Source: Fictibacillus aquaticus (GTDB taxonomy: Bacteria; Bacillota; Bacilli; Bacillales; Fictibacillaceae). From it: DNA of 64,000 nt. Shown piece after piece: positions 8,232 through 17,569 of the stretch. A program made the translations under genes and the position numbers. The stretch spans positions 62,001-126,000 of the forward strand of contig NZ_NOII01000001.1 in assembly GCF_002245695.1 (NCBI RefSeq), read 5' to 3'. Under the pieces are notes generated by a model. It made no database searches, had not been told where the DNA came from, and was given only the letters and a program-made list of their open reading frames with translations. Within the stretch, counting starts at the first letter, position 1, and each line of letters opens with the position of its first letter.

Positions 8232-9410
8232 ATGGAGTATCAATTTAAACGCACATTTTTAATCGTGATGGATTCGGTAGGAATCGGCGAAGCCCCGGAT
8301 GCTGCACGGTTTAATGATAAAGGTGCACACACTCTTGGCCATATCGCCGATCATATGGGCGGCTTGAACATGCCGAACATGGAGAGACTTGGTCTAGGAC
8401 GTATTGCAGAAATCAAAGGCATTTCCGCAGTGGAGAAGCCTAAGGCGCATTATGCAAAGCTTGAGGAAGCATCAAATGGCAAGGACACGATGACAGGACA
8501 TTGGGAGATCATGGGTCTCCGTATCGATGAACCTTTCCAGACGTTCCCAGACGGTTTTCCTCAGGAGCTTATAGGACAGCTTGAGGAAGCGTGGGGAAGA
8601 GGCATTATCGGAAATAAAGCTGCTTCTGGAACCGAAATCCTTGAAGAACTCGGACAGGAGCATATGGAAACAGGAAAGCTGATTGTTTATACTTCAGCAG
8701 ACTCCGTACTTCAAGTAGCGGCACATGAAGATATCGTGCCGATTGAAGAACTTTATGACATTTGTGAAAAAGCGAGAGAAATGACACGCGAAGGTAAATA
8801 TATGCTCGGCCGCATTATTGCCAGGCCGTTTACAGGTGAAGCGGGAAGCTTCAAGCGCACGTCAAACCGTCATGATTACGCACTTAAGCCATTCGGCCGG
8901 ACAGTGATGAATGAACTGCAGGACGCAGGGCTCGACAGTATTGCACTCGGCAAGATCTCGGATATCTTTGATGGCGAAGGGGTAACTGAAGCAGTTCGCA
9001 CCGTATCCAACATGGACGGGATGGATAAGCTTGTTGAATCGATGGACAAGGAGTTTACTGGCTTGAACTTCCTTAATCTCGTTGATTTTGATGCTCTTTA
9101 CGGACATAGAAGAGATCCGAAAGGGTATGGTGAAGCACTCGAGGAGTTCGATGCCCGCCTTCCAGAAGTAATTGGTAAGCTTCGTGAAGATGATCTGCTG
9201 ATCATCACAGCAGACCATGGAAACGATCCAGTTCATCATGGTACAGACCATACGCGCGAATACGTCCCGCTCGTTGTTTTCCATAAAAACATTCAAAATG
9301 GAAAAGAGCTGAAGGTATCTCCGACATTCGCTGATATCGGAGCGACAGTGGCTGATATATACGGCGTAAAAGCACCAGACAATGGTGTAAGCTTTTTATC
9401 GCAACTTTAA
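8232..9410 (+). CDS. deoB: Phosphopentomutase
   Basis: A 392-residue enzyme of the alkaline phosphatase superfamily that interconverts (deoxy)ribose 1-phosphate and 5-phosphate. The first metal motif is [14 protein letters not shown] (residues 10-23), the phosphorylated Thr lies in [11 protein letters not shown], and metal ligands appear in [22 protein letters not shown] near residue 330. AGGAGG lies upstream of ATG 8232. It is the first gene of a nucleoside salvage operon with punA and pdp; B. subtilis calls it drm. Confidence 0.96.
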   Translation: MEYQFKRTFLIVMDSVGIGEAPDAARFNDKGAHTLGHIADHMGGLNMPNMERLGLGRIAEIKGISAVEKPKAHYAKLEEASNGKDTMTGHWEIMGLRIDEPFQTFPDGFPQELIGQLEEAWGRGIIGNKAASGTEILEELGQEHMETGKLIVYTSADSVLQVAAHEDIVPIEELYDICEKAREMTREGKYMLGRIIARPFTGEAGSFKRTSNRHDYALKPFGRTVMNELQDAGLDSIALGKISDIFDGEGVTEAVRTVSNMDGMDKLVESMDKEFTGLNFLNLVDFDALYGHRRDPKGYGEALEEFDARLPEVIGKLREDDLLIITADHGNDPVHHGTDHTREYVPLVVFHKNIQNGKELKVSPTFADIGATVADIYGVKAPDNGVSFLSQL

Positions 9411-9438
9411 AATAATCATTGTAAGAGGAGTGCTATAA

Positions 9439-10251
9439 ATGGAACACTATCAACAAGCAGCAGCTTATATTACTGACAAACTTAACTCAGCCCCAGAGAT
9501 CGGGCTCATTCTTGGATCTGGTTTAGGCGTTCTTGCCGATGAAATCCAGTCTCCAACAGTCATCCCATACAGTGAAATTCCGGGATTCCCTGTATCTACA
9601 GTTGAAGGACATGCAGGACAGCTTGTCATCGGTGAACTTGAAGGAAAAACTGTCATTGCTATGCAGGGCCGCTTTCATTACTATGAAGGATACTCGATGG
9701 AAAAGGTTACGTTCCCTGTCCGCATCATGAAACTGATCGGCGTTAAGAGCGTTATCGTTACGAATGCTGCCGGTGGTGTGAACACATCGTTCAAAGCAGG
9801 TGATCTGATGCTCATTACAGATCATATTAATAACATCGGCGATAATCCGCTTATCGGCGCGAACGAGTCATCATTTGGCGTGCGCTTCCCTGATATGTCA
9901 GAGGCTTATACAAAAGAATTAATGGAGACGGCAAGAAAAGTTTCGAGAAAATTAGAGATCCCTATGCAGGAAGGCGTGTATGTTGCAAATTCTGGTCCAA
10001 GCTATGAGACTCCTGCAGAAGTGAGGATGCTTCGCGTGCTTGGGGCAGATGCAGTCGGTATGTCAACAGTGCCGGAAGTGATCGTGGCAAGGCATTCCGG
10101 TATGAAGGTGCTCGGCATCTCATGCATCTCTAACTTGGCTGCAGGCATTCTTGATCAGCCGCTGACGCATGATGAAGTAATGGAAACAACAGAGCTTGTA
10201 AAATCAAACTTTTTGGCTCTTGTAAAAGGCATCGTTAAAGAAATGAATTAA
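9439..10251 (+). CDS. punA: Purine nucleoside phosphorylase
   Basis: A 270-residue type I (trimeric) purine nucleoside phosphorylase. Seen: the phosphate-binding LILGSGLGVLADE near residue 25, the ribose/phosphate segment QGRFHYYEGYS, TNAAGGVNTSF near 110 and the purine-site segment GPSYETPAEVRML with downstream SCISNLAAG. It splits inosine and guanosine with phosphate, giving ribose 1-phosphate for DeoB. AGAGGAG precedes ATG 9439, 28 bp after deoB. Confidence 0.95.
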   Translation: MEHYQQAAAYITDKLNSAPEIGLILGSGLGVLADEIQSPTVIPYSEIPGFPVSTVEGHAGQLVIGELEGKTVIAMQGRFHYYEGYSMEKVTFPVRIMKLIGVKSVIVTNAAGGVNTSFKAGDLMLITDHINNIGDNPLIGANESSFGVRFPDMSEAYTKELMETARKVSRKLEIPMQEGVYVANSGPSYETPAEVRMLRVLGADAVGMSTVPEVIVARHSGMKVLGISCISNLAAGILDQPLTHDEVMETTELVKSNFLALVKGIVKEMN

Positions 10252-10302
10252 CCCAAGCATCAGGCTTGGCATAAAGAAACGCAAAAGAAAGTGGTGTTTT
10301 AG

Positions 10303-11607
10303 ATGAGAATGGTTGACCTGATTGAGAAAAAGAGAGATGGAAAAGAGCTTTCCAAAGAAGAAATAGATTTTATTATTAAGAATTATACGAATGGTGATAT
10401 CCCTGATTACCAGATGTCTGCCTTTGCTATGGCTGTTTTCTTCCAAGACATGACAACTGAAGAGCGTGCAAACTTTACGATGGCGATGGTAGAATCCGGT
10501 GACCAGATCGATCTTTCCGCGATCGAAGGGATCAAGGTCGACAAGCATTCCACTGGAGGAGTTGGTGACACAACAACATTGGTGCTTGCTCCATTAGTGG
10601 CTGCACTTGATGTTCCTGTTGCGAAGATGTCAGGCCGCGGGCTTGGGCATACGGGCGGTACGATCGATAAGCTTGAAGCGGTTGAAGGTTTTCATGTTGA
10701 AATCACGAGCGAAGAATTCATTGACCTTGTAAACAAAAACAAGGTAGCGGTTATCGGACAGAGCGGAAACTTGACCCCTGCTGACAAAAAGCTTTACGGC
10801 CTTCGTGACGTAACGGCTACTGTCAATTCGATCCCTCTGATCGCCAGCTCTATTATGAGCAAAAAGATCGCAGCTGGTGCGGATGCGATCGTTCTGGATG
10901 TAAAAACAGGAGCAGGCGCTTTCATGAAAACTACAGAAGAAGCTGAAGCGCTAGCCAAAGCGATGGTAGACATCGGAAACGCTGTAGGACGCAATACGAT
11001 GGCTGTTATTTCAGACATGAGCCAGCCGCTCGGGTTTGCGATCGGAAATGCATTAGAGATTAAAGAAGCGATTGACACGCTCAAAGGCGAGGGACCAAAA
11101 GATCTCGAAGAACTGTGCTACGTGCTTGGAAGCCATATGGTCTACCTTGCAGGAAAGGCTGAAACACTTGAAGATGCAAGAGCTAAGCTGCAGGAAGTAA
11201 TCAAAAACGGAAAAGCCCTTGAGGTGTTCAAAACGTTCCTTTCCGCACAGGGTGGGGATGGATCCGTGGTTGATAACCCTGAGAAACTGCCGCAGGCAAA
11301 ATATGTGAGTGACATTAAAGCTGAAAAAGATGGCTATGTATCTGAAATCACAGCAAACGAGATCGGCACAGCTGCTATGCTTCTAGGAGCAGGCCGCGCA
11401 ACGAAAGAGTCCGAAATCGATCTTGCCGTCGGTCTTATGCTCCGCAAAAAGGTTGGCGAAAAAGTCACAGCAGGAGAAGCAATCGTTACGATGTACTCAA
11501 ACAGCGAGAACAATGAAGAAGTCGCCAAAAAAGTACTCGAAGCATACAGCATCTCCTCTGACCCAGTAACTGCACCGCCGCTCGTCTACAAAGAAATTAA
11601 AAAGTAA
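10303..11607 (+). CDS. pdp: Pyrimidine-nucleoside phosphorylase
   Basis: A 434-residue enzyme of the thymidine/pyrimidine phosphorylase family. The signature [18 protein letters not shown] is near residue 108 and the phosphate-binding [13 protein letters not shown] near 81; the C-terminal domain is the usual alpha/beta lid. It phosphorolyses uridine and (deoxy)thymidine. In B. subtilis pdp lies in the dra-nupC-pdp operon elsewhere; here it completes a deoB-punA-pdp set. An AAAGAAAGTGGTG ribosome binding site precedes ATG 10303. Confidence 0.95.
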   Translation: MRMVDLIEKKRDGKELSKEEIDFIIKNYTNGDIPDYQMSAFAMAVFFQDMTTEERANFTMAMVESGDQIDLSAIEGIKVDKHSTGGVGDTTTLVLAPLVAALDVPVAKMSGRGLGHTGGTIDKLEAVEGFHVEITSEEFIDLVNKNKVAVIGQSGNLTPADKKLYGLRDVTATVNSIPLIASSIMSKKIAAGADAIVLDVKTGAGAFMKTTEEAEALAKAMVDIGNAVGRNTMAVISDMSQPLGFAIGNALEIKEAIDTLKGEGPKDLEELCYVLGSHMVYLAGKAETLEDARAKLQEVIKNGKALEVFKTFLSAQGGDGSVVDNPEKLPQAKYVSDIKAEKDGYVSEITANEIGTAAMLLGAGRATKESEIDLAVGLMLRKKVGEKVTAGEAIVTMYSNSENNEEVAKKVLEAYSISSDPVTAPPLVYKEIKK

Positions 11608-11615
11608 GATCAATG

Positions 11616-11646
11616 AAAAAGCTGGACTGTTGTCCGGCTTTTTTTG
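11616..11646 (+). terminator. Terminator of the nucleoside salvage operon
   Basis: AAGCTGGAC - 4 nt - GTCCGGCTT with one G-T pair, followed by seven T. Confidence 0.9.
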
Positions 11647-11677
11647 TGCATTGAAACGTGTAAAGGTTCGGTGTTTC

Positions 11678-11706
11678 GTATAAACAGAAAAATTATGGAA
11701 AAAATA
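11678..11706 (+). promoter_or_regulatory. SigF-type promoter of dacF
   Basis: GTATA (11678-11682), 14-bp spacer, GGAAAAAATA (11697-11706). This fits the forespore SigF pattern (GYATA, GGNNANANTR). It is placed about 25 bp before dacF, a known SigF target. Confidence 0.6.
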
Positions 11707-11731
11707 AGGCTATATGATTGGAGGGAATAAG

Positions 11732-12895
11732 ATGATGAGATTACTAGCGCCCGTTTTGAGCCTGGTATTGCTTGGAGGGGTTTTCGCGCCTTCAGCCATG
11801 GCTGCCGAACGGCTGACATTAGCTGAAAAAGCTTCCTCTGCAGTGCTGATCGAAAGGGATACAGGAAGTGTTCTGTTTGAGAAAAAAAGCCACAGCAAGC
11901 TTCCTCCGGCAAGCATGACAAAAATCATGACCATGCTGCTGATTATGGAAGCCATCGACGATGGAAAAATTAAATGGAATGATAAAATCAGAGTGAGCGA
12001 ACATGCAGCAAGCCTCGGCGGCTCACAGATTTTCCTCGAACCGAATGAAGAGATGACAGTGGATGACATGGTGAGGGGCATCGCGATCGGAAGCGCGAAT
12101 GATGCCTCAACTGCGATGGCAGAGCACATCGCAGGATCAGAAGAAGCATTTGTGGATTTAATGAATAAAAAAGCAGCTCAGCTCGGATTGAAGGATACCT
12201 TCTTTAAGAACCCGACCGGTCTCCCTGCAAAAGGCCATTATACGTCAGCTTTTGATATGGCAGTTATGGCGAGAGAACTGTTAAAGCATGAAGAGATAAC
12301 AAAATTCACCGGGTTATATGAAGATTATCTCCGCGAAGAGACAGGAAATAAATTTTGGCTCGTGAACACGAACCGTCTTGTTAAGTTTTACCCCGGTGTT
12401 GATGGATTGAAAACAGGGTTCACGAACGAAGCGAAATATTGCCTGACAGCCACCGCTCAAAAGAATGGTATGAGGGTGATTGCCGTGGTGATGGGGGCTC
12501 CGTCACCTAAAGAAAGAAACGCTCAAGTAACTTCTCTTCTCGATTATGCCTATGCTCAGTATACGACCAAAAAAATGTTTGAGCGCCATGAGATCGTTAA
12601 AGCAGTAAAAGTACAGAAAGGAAGCAAACCAAAACTTTCTGTTGTTACGAGCGAAAGCATTTCCCTTTTGATGAAAAAAGGTGAGAAAGCAGGAGCAGTC
12701 AAGACGAATGTGAAGCTAAAAGATGATTTAAAGATGCCAGTGAAAAAAGGTGAAGAAGTCGGCAGCCTGACGATTATGAATGGAAATAAAAAAGTCGTTA
12801 CATCCCCGTTGCTTGCTTCAGAAGATATTGCTTCTGCCTCTTGGTGGAGTCTGATGAAACGGACAGTCGGAAGCATGGTCAAAAGCCCTCAATAA
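11732..12895 (+). CDS. dacF: D-alanyl-D-alanine carboxypeptidase DacF
   Basis: A 387-residue low-molecular-weight penicillin-binding protein. The start is taken at ATG 11732 because GGAGGG lies 6 nt upstream and overlaps the first codons of the longer frame from 11714. A signal peptide ends near SAMAAE. Active-site motifs: SMTK (S-x2-K), SAND (S-x-N) and KTGFT (K-T-G). It trims D-Ala from peptidoglycan side chains in the forespore and helps set cortex cross-linking. It sits upstream of spoIIAA-AB-sigF as in B. subtilis. Confidence 0.95.
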   Translation: MMRLLAPVLSLVLLGGVFAPSAMAAERLTLAEKASSAVLIERDTGSVLFEKKSHSKLPPASMTKIMTMLLIMEAIDDGKIKWNDKIRVSEHAASLGGSQIFLEPNEEMTVDDMVRGIAIGSANDASTAMAEHIAGSEEAFVDLMNKKAAQLGLKDTFFKNPTGLPAKGHYTSAFDMAVMARELLKHEEITKFTGLYEDYLREETGNKFWLVNTNRLVKFYPGVDGLKTGFTNEAKYCLTATAQKNGMRVIAVVMGAPSPKERNAQVTSLLDYAYAQYTTKKMFERHEIVKAVKVQKGSKPKLSVVTSESISLLMKKGEKAGAVKTNVKLKDDLKMPVKKGEEVGSLTIMNGNKKVVTSPLLASEDIASASWWSLMKRTVGSMVKSPQ

Positions 12896-12907
12896 TTTGG
12901 CAGATAC

Positions 12908-12957
12908 GGACGAATCCCCACTAGTTTTGTCATAGTGAAGGAATTCGTTCTTTTTTT
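12908..12957 (+). terminator. Nested hairpin terminator between dacF and spoIIAA
   Basis: An outer stem (GACGAATCC with GGAATTCGTTC, one bulge) and an inner stem (CACTA with TAGTG) are followed by TTTTTTT. Its 3' arm doubles as the SigH -35 of spoIIA. Confidence 0.75.
12925..12934 (+). promoter_or_regulatory. Spo0A box-like site
   Basis: TTTTGTCATA matches the 0A-box pattern TTTTGTCRAA at nine of ten positions. It lies 2 bp upstream of the SigH -35. Spo0A-P activates the spoIIA promoter in B. subtilis. Confidence 0.5.
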
Positions 12958-12966
12958 ATAGAAGTT
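12937..12966 (+). promoter_or_regulatory. SigH promoter of the spoIIA operon
   Basis: GAAGGAATT (12937-12945) fits the SigH -35 pattern (RNAGGAWWW) exactly. A 12-bp spacer follows, then ATAGAAGTT (12958-12966), which fits RNNGAATWW with one mismatch. Confidence 0.7.
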
Positions 12967-12998
12967 TCACGTATCCAAAATAGAGGAGGAGAGGGTAC

Positions 12999-13349
12999 GT
13001 GAGTCTTGCCATTGATATGGAAGTGAAGCGGAACGTTCTTTGTATACGGCTTGAAGGGGAGCTGGATCATCATACCGCAGCAGAACTCCGGACGAAAGCG
13101 GAGGATGCATTAAAGATGCACCCTATTGCCCATATTGTACTTAACCTTGAAAATCTGTCATTTATGGACAGCTCAGGACTTGGCGTTATCCTGGGAAGGT
13201 ATAAGCAGATAAAAAACCAGCAGGGAGAGATGGTCATCTGCGCCATTTCTCCGGCAGTGAAAAGACTGTTTGACATGTCCGGGCTGTTTAAGATCATGCG
13301 CCTTGAACAGGATGAGCAGCTCGCTCTGCAAGCATTGGGGGTAGCATAA
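12999..13349 (+). CDS. spoIIAA: Anti-sigma F factor antagonist SpoIIAA
   Basis: A 116-residue STAS-domain protein with GTG start (GAGGAGGAGAGGGTAC upstream). The phosphorylatable serine lies in [16 protein letters not shown] near residue 57. Unphosphorylated SpoIIAA binds SpoIIAB and releases SigF after the asymmetric division. Phosphorylated by SpoIIAB and dephosphorylated by SpoIIE. One base separates it from spoIIAB. Confidence 0.96.
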   Translation: MSLAIDMEVKRNVLCIRLEGELDHHTAAELRTKAEDALKMHPIAHIVLNLENLSFMDSSGLGVILGRYKQIKNQQGEMVICAISPAVKRLFDMSGLFKIMRLEQDEQLALQALGVA

Positions 13350-13350
13350 A

Positions 13351-13791
13351 ATGAGAAATGAAATGAAGCTTCAGTTTTCGGCATTAAGCCAGAACGAATC
13401 GTTCGCCCGTGTCACGGTAGCTTCCTTTATCGCGCAGATCGACCCGACTATCGACGAGCTAACTGAAATCAAAACGGTTGTCTCCGAAGCGGTGACTAAC
13501 GCCATCATTCACGGGTACGATGGCCGTCCGGATGGAGTGGTCTATATACACGCCGTGCTTGACGAAGATATGATCAAGCTGACGATCCGTGACAACGGCA
13601 TAGGGATACCTGATTTGGACGAAGCGAGACAGCCGCTGTTCACTTCAAAACCAGAGCTTGAGAGATCAGGAATGGGTTTTACGATCATGGAAAATTTTAT
13701 GGATGAAGTGGAAATCGTTTCTGAACCTTCATACGGCACCACGATTCACTTGACTAAATACTTGACTAAAAATAAAGCGTTATGCAATTAA
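13351..13791 (+). CDS. spoIIAB: Anti-sigma F factor SpoIIAB
   Basis: A 146-residue GHKL-type kinase. The N box is [13 protein letters not shown] (about residues 46-58), the G1 box [13 protein letters not shown] near 80-92 and the G2 box [11 protein letters not shown] near 105-115. It holds SigF inactive and phosphorylates SpoIIAA with ATP. Normal length; translationally close-packed between spoIIAA and sigF. Confidence 0.96.
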   Translation: MRNEMKLQFSALSQNESFARVTVASFIAQIDPTIDELTEIKTVVSEAVTNAIIHGYDGRPDGVVYIHAVLDEDMIKLTIRDNGIGIPDLDEARQPLFTSKPELERSGMGFTIMENFMDEVEIVSEPSYGTTIHLTKYLTKNKALCN

Positions 13792-13803
13792 GGAGCATGC
13801 CTG

Positions 13804-14562
13804 ATGGATGTCGAGGTGAAAGGCAGCAAAAGTGAACCGTTTTTAAAGGATGAAGAGATTAAAGCACTGATCAAGCAGAGCCAGGACGGTGACCAAGATG
13901 CAAGGAACCTCATCGTTGAAAAAAACATGAGGCTTGTATGGTCCGTCGTACAGCGTTTTTTAAACAGAGGTTACGAAGCCGATGATCTGTTTCAGATCGG
14001 GAGCATCGGACTGCTAAAGTCGGTCGACAAGTTTGACCTGACATATGATGTCCGTTTTTCCACTTATGCCGTGCCGATGATCATCGGTGAAATTCAGCGA
14101 TTTATACGTGATGATGGTACGGTAAAGGTTAGCCGTTCACTGAAAGAGACAGGAAATAAAGTACGTAAAGCTAAAGACGAGCTTTCCAAATCTCTTGGAA
14201 GGACCCCGACGATCACAGAAGTTGCGGCACATCTGGAAATTTCTCCGGAAGATGTTGTCATGGCACAGGATGCAGTAAGAGCTCCGGCTTCTATTCATGA
14301 GACGGTTTATGAAAACGATGGGGATCCGATCACACTACTGGACCAAATATCAGATCCAGGAGAAACAAAATGGTTTGATAAAATTGCGCTGAAGGATGTG
14401 ATGGACAGCCTCGATGAGCGGGAACGGCTTATTATGATGCTGCGCTATTACAAGGACCAGACACAGTCAGAAGTGGCAGCGCGTCTTGGTATTTCACAAG
14501 TTCAGGTGTCACGCTTGGAAAAGAAAATACTTCAATTCATGAAAAACCAGATGGAGTCTTAA
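13804..14562 (+). CDS. sigF: RNA polymerase sporulation sigma factor SigF
   Basis: A 252-residue sigma-70 protein. Region 2 includes DDLFQIGSIGLLKSVDKFD and the -10 recognition helix FSTYAVPMIIGEIQRFIRD. Region 3 follows KVSRSLKETGNK, and region 4 ends in SEVAARLGISQVQVSRLEKKIL. It directs early forespore transcription. AAGGAG lies before ATG 13804. A phage protein at 59077 in this window closely resembles its region 2-3 junction. Confidence 0.97.
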   Translation: MDVEVKGSKSEPFLKDEEIKALIKQSQDGDQDARNLIVEKNMRLVWSVVQRFLNRGYEADDLFQIGSIGLLKSVDKFDLTYDVRFSTYAVPMIIGEIQRFIRDDGTVKVSRSLKETGNKVRKAKDELSKSLGRTPTITEVAAHLEISPEDVVMAQDAVRAPASIHETVYENDGDPITLLDQISDPGETKWFDKIALKDVMDSLDERERLIMMLRYYKDQTQSEVAARLGISQVQVSRLEKKILQFMKNQMES

Positions 14563-14586
14563 ATGGCTCTTTCCTGGTTTTTTTCT
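14544..14586 (+). terminator. Terminator of spoIIA operon
   Basis: AAACCAG at the end of sigF pairs with CTGGTTT, with extra GGAG/CTC pairing inside, followed by a T run. Confidence 0.75.
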
Positions 14587-14616
14587 TTGTGGAAAATCAA
14601 GGAAGTGAGCCGAGTC

Positions 14617-14647
14617 TGAATGACAGCAAAACAACAGCCGCATACTA
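14617..14647 (+). promoter_or_regulatory. SigG promoter of the spoVA operon
   Basis: TGAATG (14617-14622), 18-bp spacer, CATACTA (14641-14647). The -10 equals the SigG consensus and the -35 differs by one base from TGAATA. The spoVA operon is a SigG target. Confidence 0.8.
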
Positions 14648-14675
14648 AAAGCAAATGTTGGATGAGGTGGTGGAT

Positions 14676-15296
14676 GTGGAGAATACGGTTTACCTCCGGA
14701 TGAGGCAGAAAGTTCAGGTGAAACTAGGGCAGAAAATCACCCTTCATGACATTGCTCAGGTCATCGCTCCGCCAAAATGGGAACAACAGCTTTCCAAGCT
14801 TTTGATTCATGAAGTAACTCCTGAAGACAAGCATCTCGTTGTGATCGACGTGATGCAGGTGATCAGAAGAATCGCACATGCACAAAGTGACGCAGACGTT
14901 CAGACGATCGGTCCTGCACAATCTATTTTAGAGATTCAGCTTTCAAAGAAACAATCCTCTCCTGTTTATTTTATTCTTGTCTGGCTCCTTCTTTTTATTG
15001 GCTCGGCGCTTGCGATCATGAACTTTCACGAAGACGTAAGCATGCAGACGGTTCATCAGAAAATTTACTATATGGTTACCGGGCATTATAAAGAACAGCC
15101 GCTTCTGCTGCAGATTCCATATTCTTTTGGTCTAGGCTTAGGCATGATTCTCTTTTTTAATCATCTGTTCCGCAAGCGCCTTAACGAAGAACCAAGTCCG
15201 CTTGAGGTGGAAATGTTTAACTATCAGCAGGATCTTGATCAATATGTAATCGTGCATGAGAACAAAGAAAGCGAAAAGAAAATCGATGGGAATTAA
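14676..15296 (+). CDS. spoVAA: Stage V sporulation protein AA
   Basis: Read from GTG 14676 it encodes 206 residues, the length of the B. subtilis protein. GAGGTGG about 6 nt upstream supports this start over ATG 14655. An N-terminal soluble domain (about 1-100) is followed by two membrane helices. It is part of the SpoVA channel complex that imports dipicolinic acid into the forespore and releases it in germination. First gene of a seven-gene operon. Confidence 0.92.
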   Translation: MENTVYLRMRQKVQVKLGQKITLHDIAQVIAPPKWEQQLSKLLIHEVTPEDKHLVVIDVMQVIRRIAHAQSDADVQTIGPAQSILEIQLSKKQSSPVYFILVWLLLFIGSALAIMNFHEDVSMQTVHQKIYYMVTGHYKEQPLLLQIPYSFGLGLGMILFFNHLFRKRLNEEPSPLEVEMFNYQQDLDQYVIVHENKESEKKIDGN

Positions 15297-15714
15297 AGTT
15301 CTGGTTCTCTTTTTTATCGGACTTGGAGGAGGGATCGCTGTCGGATCGGGGCTGGTAGCTTTCCTGACCGTTCTCGGCATCGTGCCGCGGCTGATGCAGC
15401 TTTCTAAGACATATGAAGCAACGAGAAGCTATGAATGGAGCATTATTTCTGGCAGTGTGCTTGGCGGATGGATGATTCTTGCGGGTCATACATTGTCTTT
15501 TCCTGCAGGAACACTTCTGCTCGTGCCGATCGGATTATTTTGCGGTGTTTTTGTCGGCATGCTTGCTGCAGCACTTACCGAAGTGCTAAACGTACTGCCT
15601 ATTTTGGCAAAGCGGGTAGGTTTCGGACAAAAAATACTATTAATTCTAATGGCAATAGTTTTAGGGAAGATCTCGGGTTCTCTTTTTCATTGGATCTATT
15701 ATGTAAACCATTAA
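15286..15714 (+). CDS. spoVAB: Stage V sporulation protein AB
   Basis: About 142 residues from ATG 15286, overlapping the spoVAA stop codon by 11 nt. An upstream in-frame ATG at 15256 is possible but has no good ribosome binding site. The protein is almost entirely hydrophobic (about four helices), beginning MGIKVLVLFFIGLGGG. It is a membrane subunit of the SpoVA complex; its exact role is not shown by sequence. Confidence 0.9.
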   Translation: MGIKVLVLFFIGLGGGIAVGSGLVAFLTVLGIVPRLMQLSKTYEATRSYEWSIISGSVLGGWMILAGHTLSFPAGTLLLVPIGLFCGVFVGMLAAALTEVLNVLPILAKRVGFGQKILLILMAIVLGKISGSLFHWIYYVNH

Positions 15715-15730
15715 ACTGGAGGGAAGTATC

Positions 15731-16189
15731 ATGGCATCATCAAAAGATGAACAGCAGCAGTTTGCTCAGAAAATCAAACCTCTTCAGCCTAAGCCGCCGC
15801 TTGTAAAAAACTGCGTAAAAGCATTTTTGACCGGCGGTCTGATCTGCATCATCGGACAGGCGCTGATGGAATTTTATATGACGTTCTTCAATTTTACCGA
15901 TAAAACAGCAGGTAACCCGACAGTCGCGACACTTATTCTGATCGCGTCACTGCTGACGGGCCTCGGTGTCTACGATAAGATCGGACAGTTTGCCGGAGCG
16001 GGTTCTGTCGTGCCTGTTACAGGCTTCGCAAACGCGGTCACAAGTGCTGCACTTGAACACAGAAGCGAAGGGCTCGTGCTCGGCGTTGCAACGAATCTAT
16101 TCAAGCTCGCAGGAGCCGTTATCGTTTTTGGTGCTGTAGCTGCATATATTCTTGGAATGCTCCGCTACGCCTTCGCAACATTCATGTAA
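15731..16189 (+). CDS. spoVAC: Stage V sporulation protein AC
   Basis: A 152-residue integral membrane protein with a basic N-terminus (about 30 residues) followed by membrane helices, including GGLICIIGQALMEFY and GAGSVVPVTGFANAV. The SpoVAC family acts as a mechanosensitive channel in the spore inner membrane that releases dipicolinate. GGAGGG lies before ATG 15731. It shares its transmembrane motif (GAG-x-VP-x-T) with SpoVAEB encoded two genes downstream. Confidence 0.94.
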   Translation: MASSKDEQQQFAQKIKPLQPKPPLVKNCVKAFLTGGLICIIGQALMEFYMTFFNFTDKTAGNPTVATLILIASLLTGLGVYDKIGQFAGAGSVVPVTGFANAVTSAALEHRSEGLVLGVATNLFKLAGAVIVFGAVAAYILGMLRYAFATFM

Positions 16190-16198
16190 GGAGGAATT

Positions 16199-17212
16199 AT
16201 GATGAAGCTACTCGGCAGGCAGACATGGCAGTTTGCAGACGTATTTTTAAACACCGCAGGAACCGCGGTCGGACCGCTAGAAAGTGAAGGTCCGCTCGGT
16301 GACTTTTATGATAAAGCGTATAACAACCTGCATTGTAATGAAAAAAACTGGGAGCTTGCTGAACGGAGGCTGATGGAAGATGCGGTATCTTCCTGCCTTG
16401 CAAAAGCAAAGCTGACCGAGAAGGATATTAATTTCTTCCTGGCGGGAGATCTCCTGAACCAGATTGTTTCCTCGAACTATACAGCCAGAGGAAACGAGAT
16501 CCCTTTTCTCGGCATTTTCGGAGCCTGTTCAACCTCGATGGAGTCGCTTGCCTTAGGTGCTGCATTGGTCGACGGAGGATATGCAGACCGCATTATCGCA
16601 GCCGTCAGCAGTCATAATGCAACAGCAGAAAGGCAGTTCCGCTATCCTACAGAATACGGCGGACAAAAGCCTGATACAGCAACGTTCACTGTAACTGGTG
16701 CGGGAGCAGCACTCGTGAGCCGGGAACGTTCTAATGTCAAGCTTACAGGTGCCACAATAGGAAAAGTAAAAGATCTGGGAATAAAAGACCCGTTCGACAT
16801 GGGCTCCGCGATGGCACCAGCAGCAGCAGATACAATCGCCGCCCACCTGAATGAAACAGGAACAAATGCAGATGACTACGATTTAATCGTAACTGGTGAT
16901 CTTTCAGGAGTCGGAAGCCCGATTTTAAAGATGCTGCTTCAAGAGCAGGAAATCGATATCAGTTCCAATCACCGGGATTGCGGACTTATGGTATATCGGC
17001 CAGACCAGCCGGTGTTTGCCGGCGGAAGCGGCTGTGCATGTTCTGCTGTCGTTACCTATGGCTATCTTGTAAAAGAACTGGAAAAAGGAAACTTGAACAA
17101 GATACTTGTCGTGGCAACGGGTGCATTGCTCAACCCGACCATGGTACAGCAGAAAGAATCCATCCCAACGGTCGCACATGCTGTTGTCATGGAACATGCG
17201 AAGGAGGTGTAG
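16199..17212 (+). CDS. spoVAD: Stage V sporulation protein AD
   Basis: A 337-residue protein with a thiolase-like (beta-ketoacyl synthase) fold. A cysteine is kept in GIFGACSTSMESLALGA, but the usual catalytic set is not evident. SpoVAD is known to bind dipicolinic acid and escort it to the channel. AGGAGG stands before two tandem ATGs at 16199 and 16202; either could start translation. It follows spoVAC by 9 bp. Confidence 0.95.
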   Translation: MMKLLGRQTWQFADVFLNTAGTAVGPLESEGPLGDFYDKAYNNLHCNEKNWELAERRLMEDAVSSCLAKAKLTEKDINFFLAGDLLNQIVSSNYTARGNEIPFLGIFGACSTSMESLALGAALVDGGYADRIIAAVSSHNATAERQFRYPTEYGGQKPDTATFTVTGAGAALVSRERSNVKLTGATIGKVKDLGIKDPFDMGSAMAPAAADTIAAHLNETGTNADDYDLIVTGDLSGVGSPILKMLLQEQEIDISSNHRDCGLMVYRPDQPVFAGGSGCACSAVVTYGYLVKELEKGNLNKILVVATGALLNPTMVQQKESIPTVAHAVVMEHAKEV

Positions 17213-17218
17213 GCGAAA

Positions 17219-17569
17219 ATGGAATACTTTTGGGCCTTTGTGGTCGGCGGAGCTATTTGTGTGATCGGCCAGCTGCTGATGGATGTGTTCAAGCTGACGC
17301 CTGCACATGTTACGACTTCATTTGTTGTTGCCGGTGCTGTTCTTGATGCATTTGGAATATATGACAAGCTTATTGAGTTTGCTGGGGCAGGGGCAAGCGT
17401 CCCGATAACCAGCTTCGGCCATTCGCTCCTGCACGGGGCGATGCAGTCAGCAGATGAGCACGGCTTTATCGGGATAGCAATGGGGATTTTCGAACTCACA
17501 TCTGCCGGGATCTCATCTGCGATACTGTTTGGTTTTCTAACTGCTATCATCTTTAAACCGAAAGGGTGA
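17219..17569 (+). CDS. spoVAEB: Stage V sporulation protein AE, membrane subunit (SpoVAEB)
   Basis: A 116-residue membrane protein with four helices, similar to SpoVAC in [25 protein letters not shown] precedes ATG 17219, inside the end of spoVAD. Its stop overlaps the start of spoVAEA, indicating coupled translation. It is a component of the SpoVA channel. Confidence 0.93.
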   Translation: MEYFWAFVVGGAICVIGQLLMDVFKLTPAHVTTSFVVAGAVLDAFGIYDKLIEFAGAGASVPITSFGHSLLHGAMQSADEHGFIGIAMGIFELTSAGISSAILFGFLTAIIFKPKG

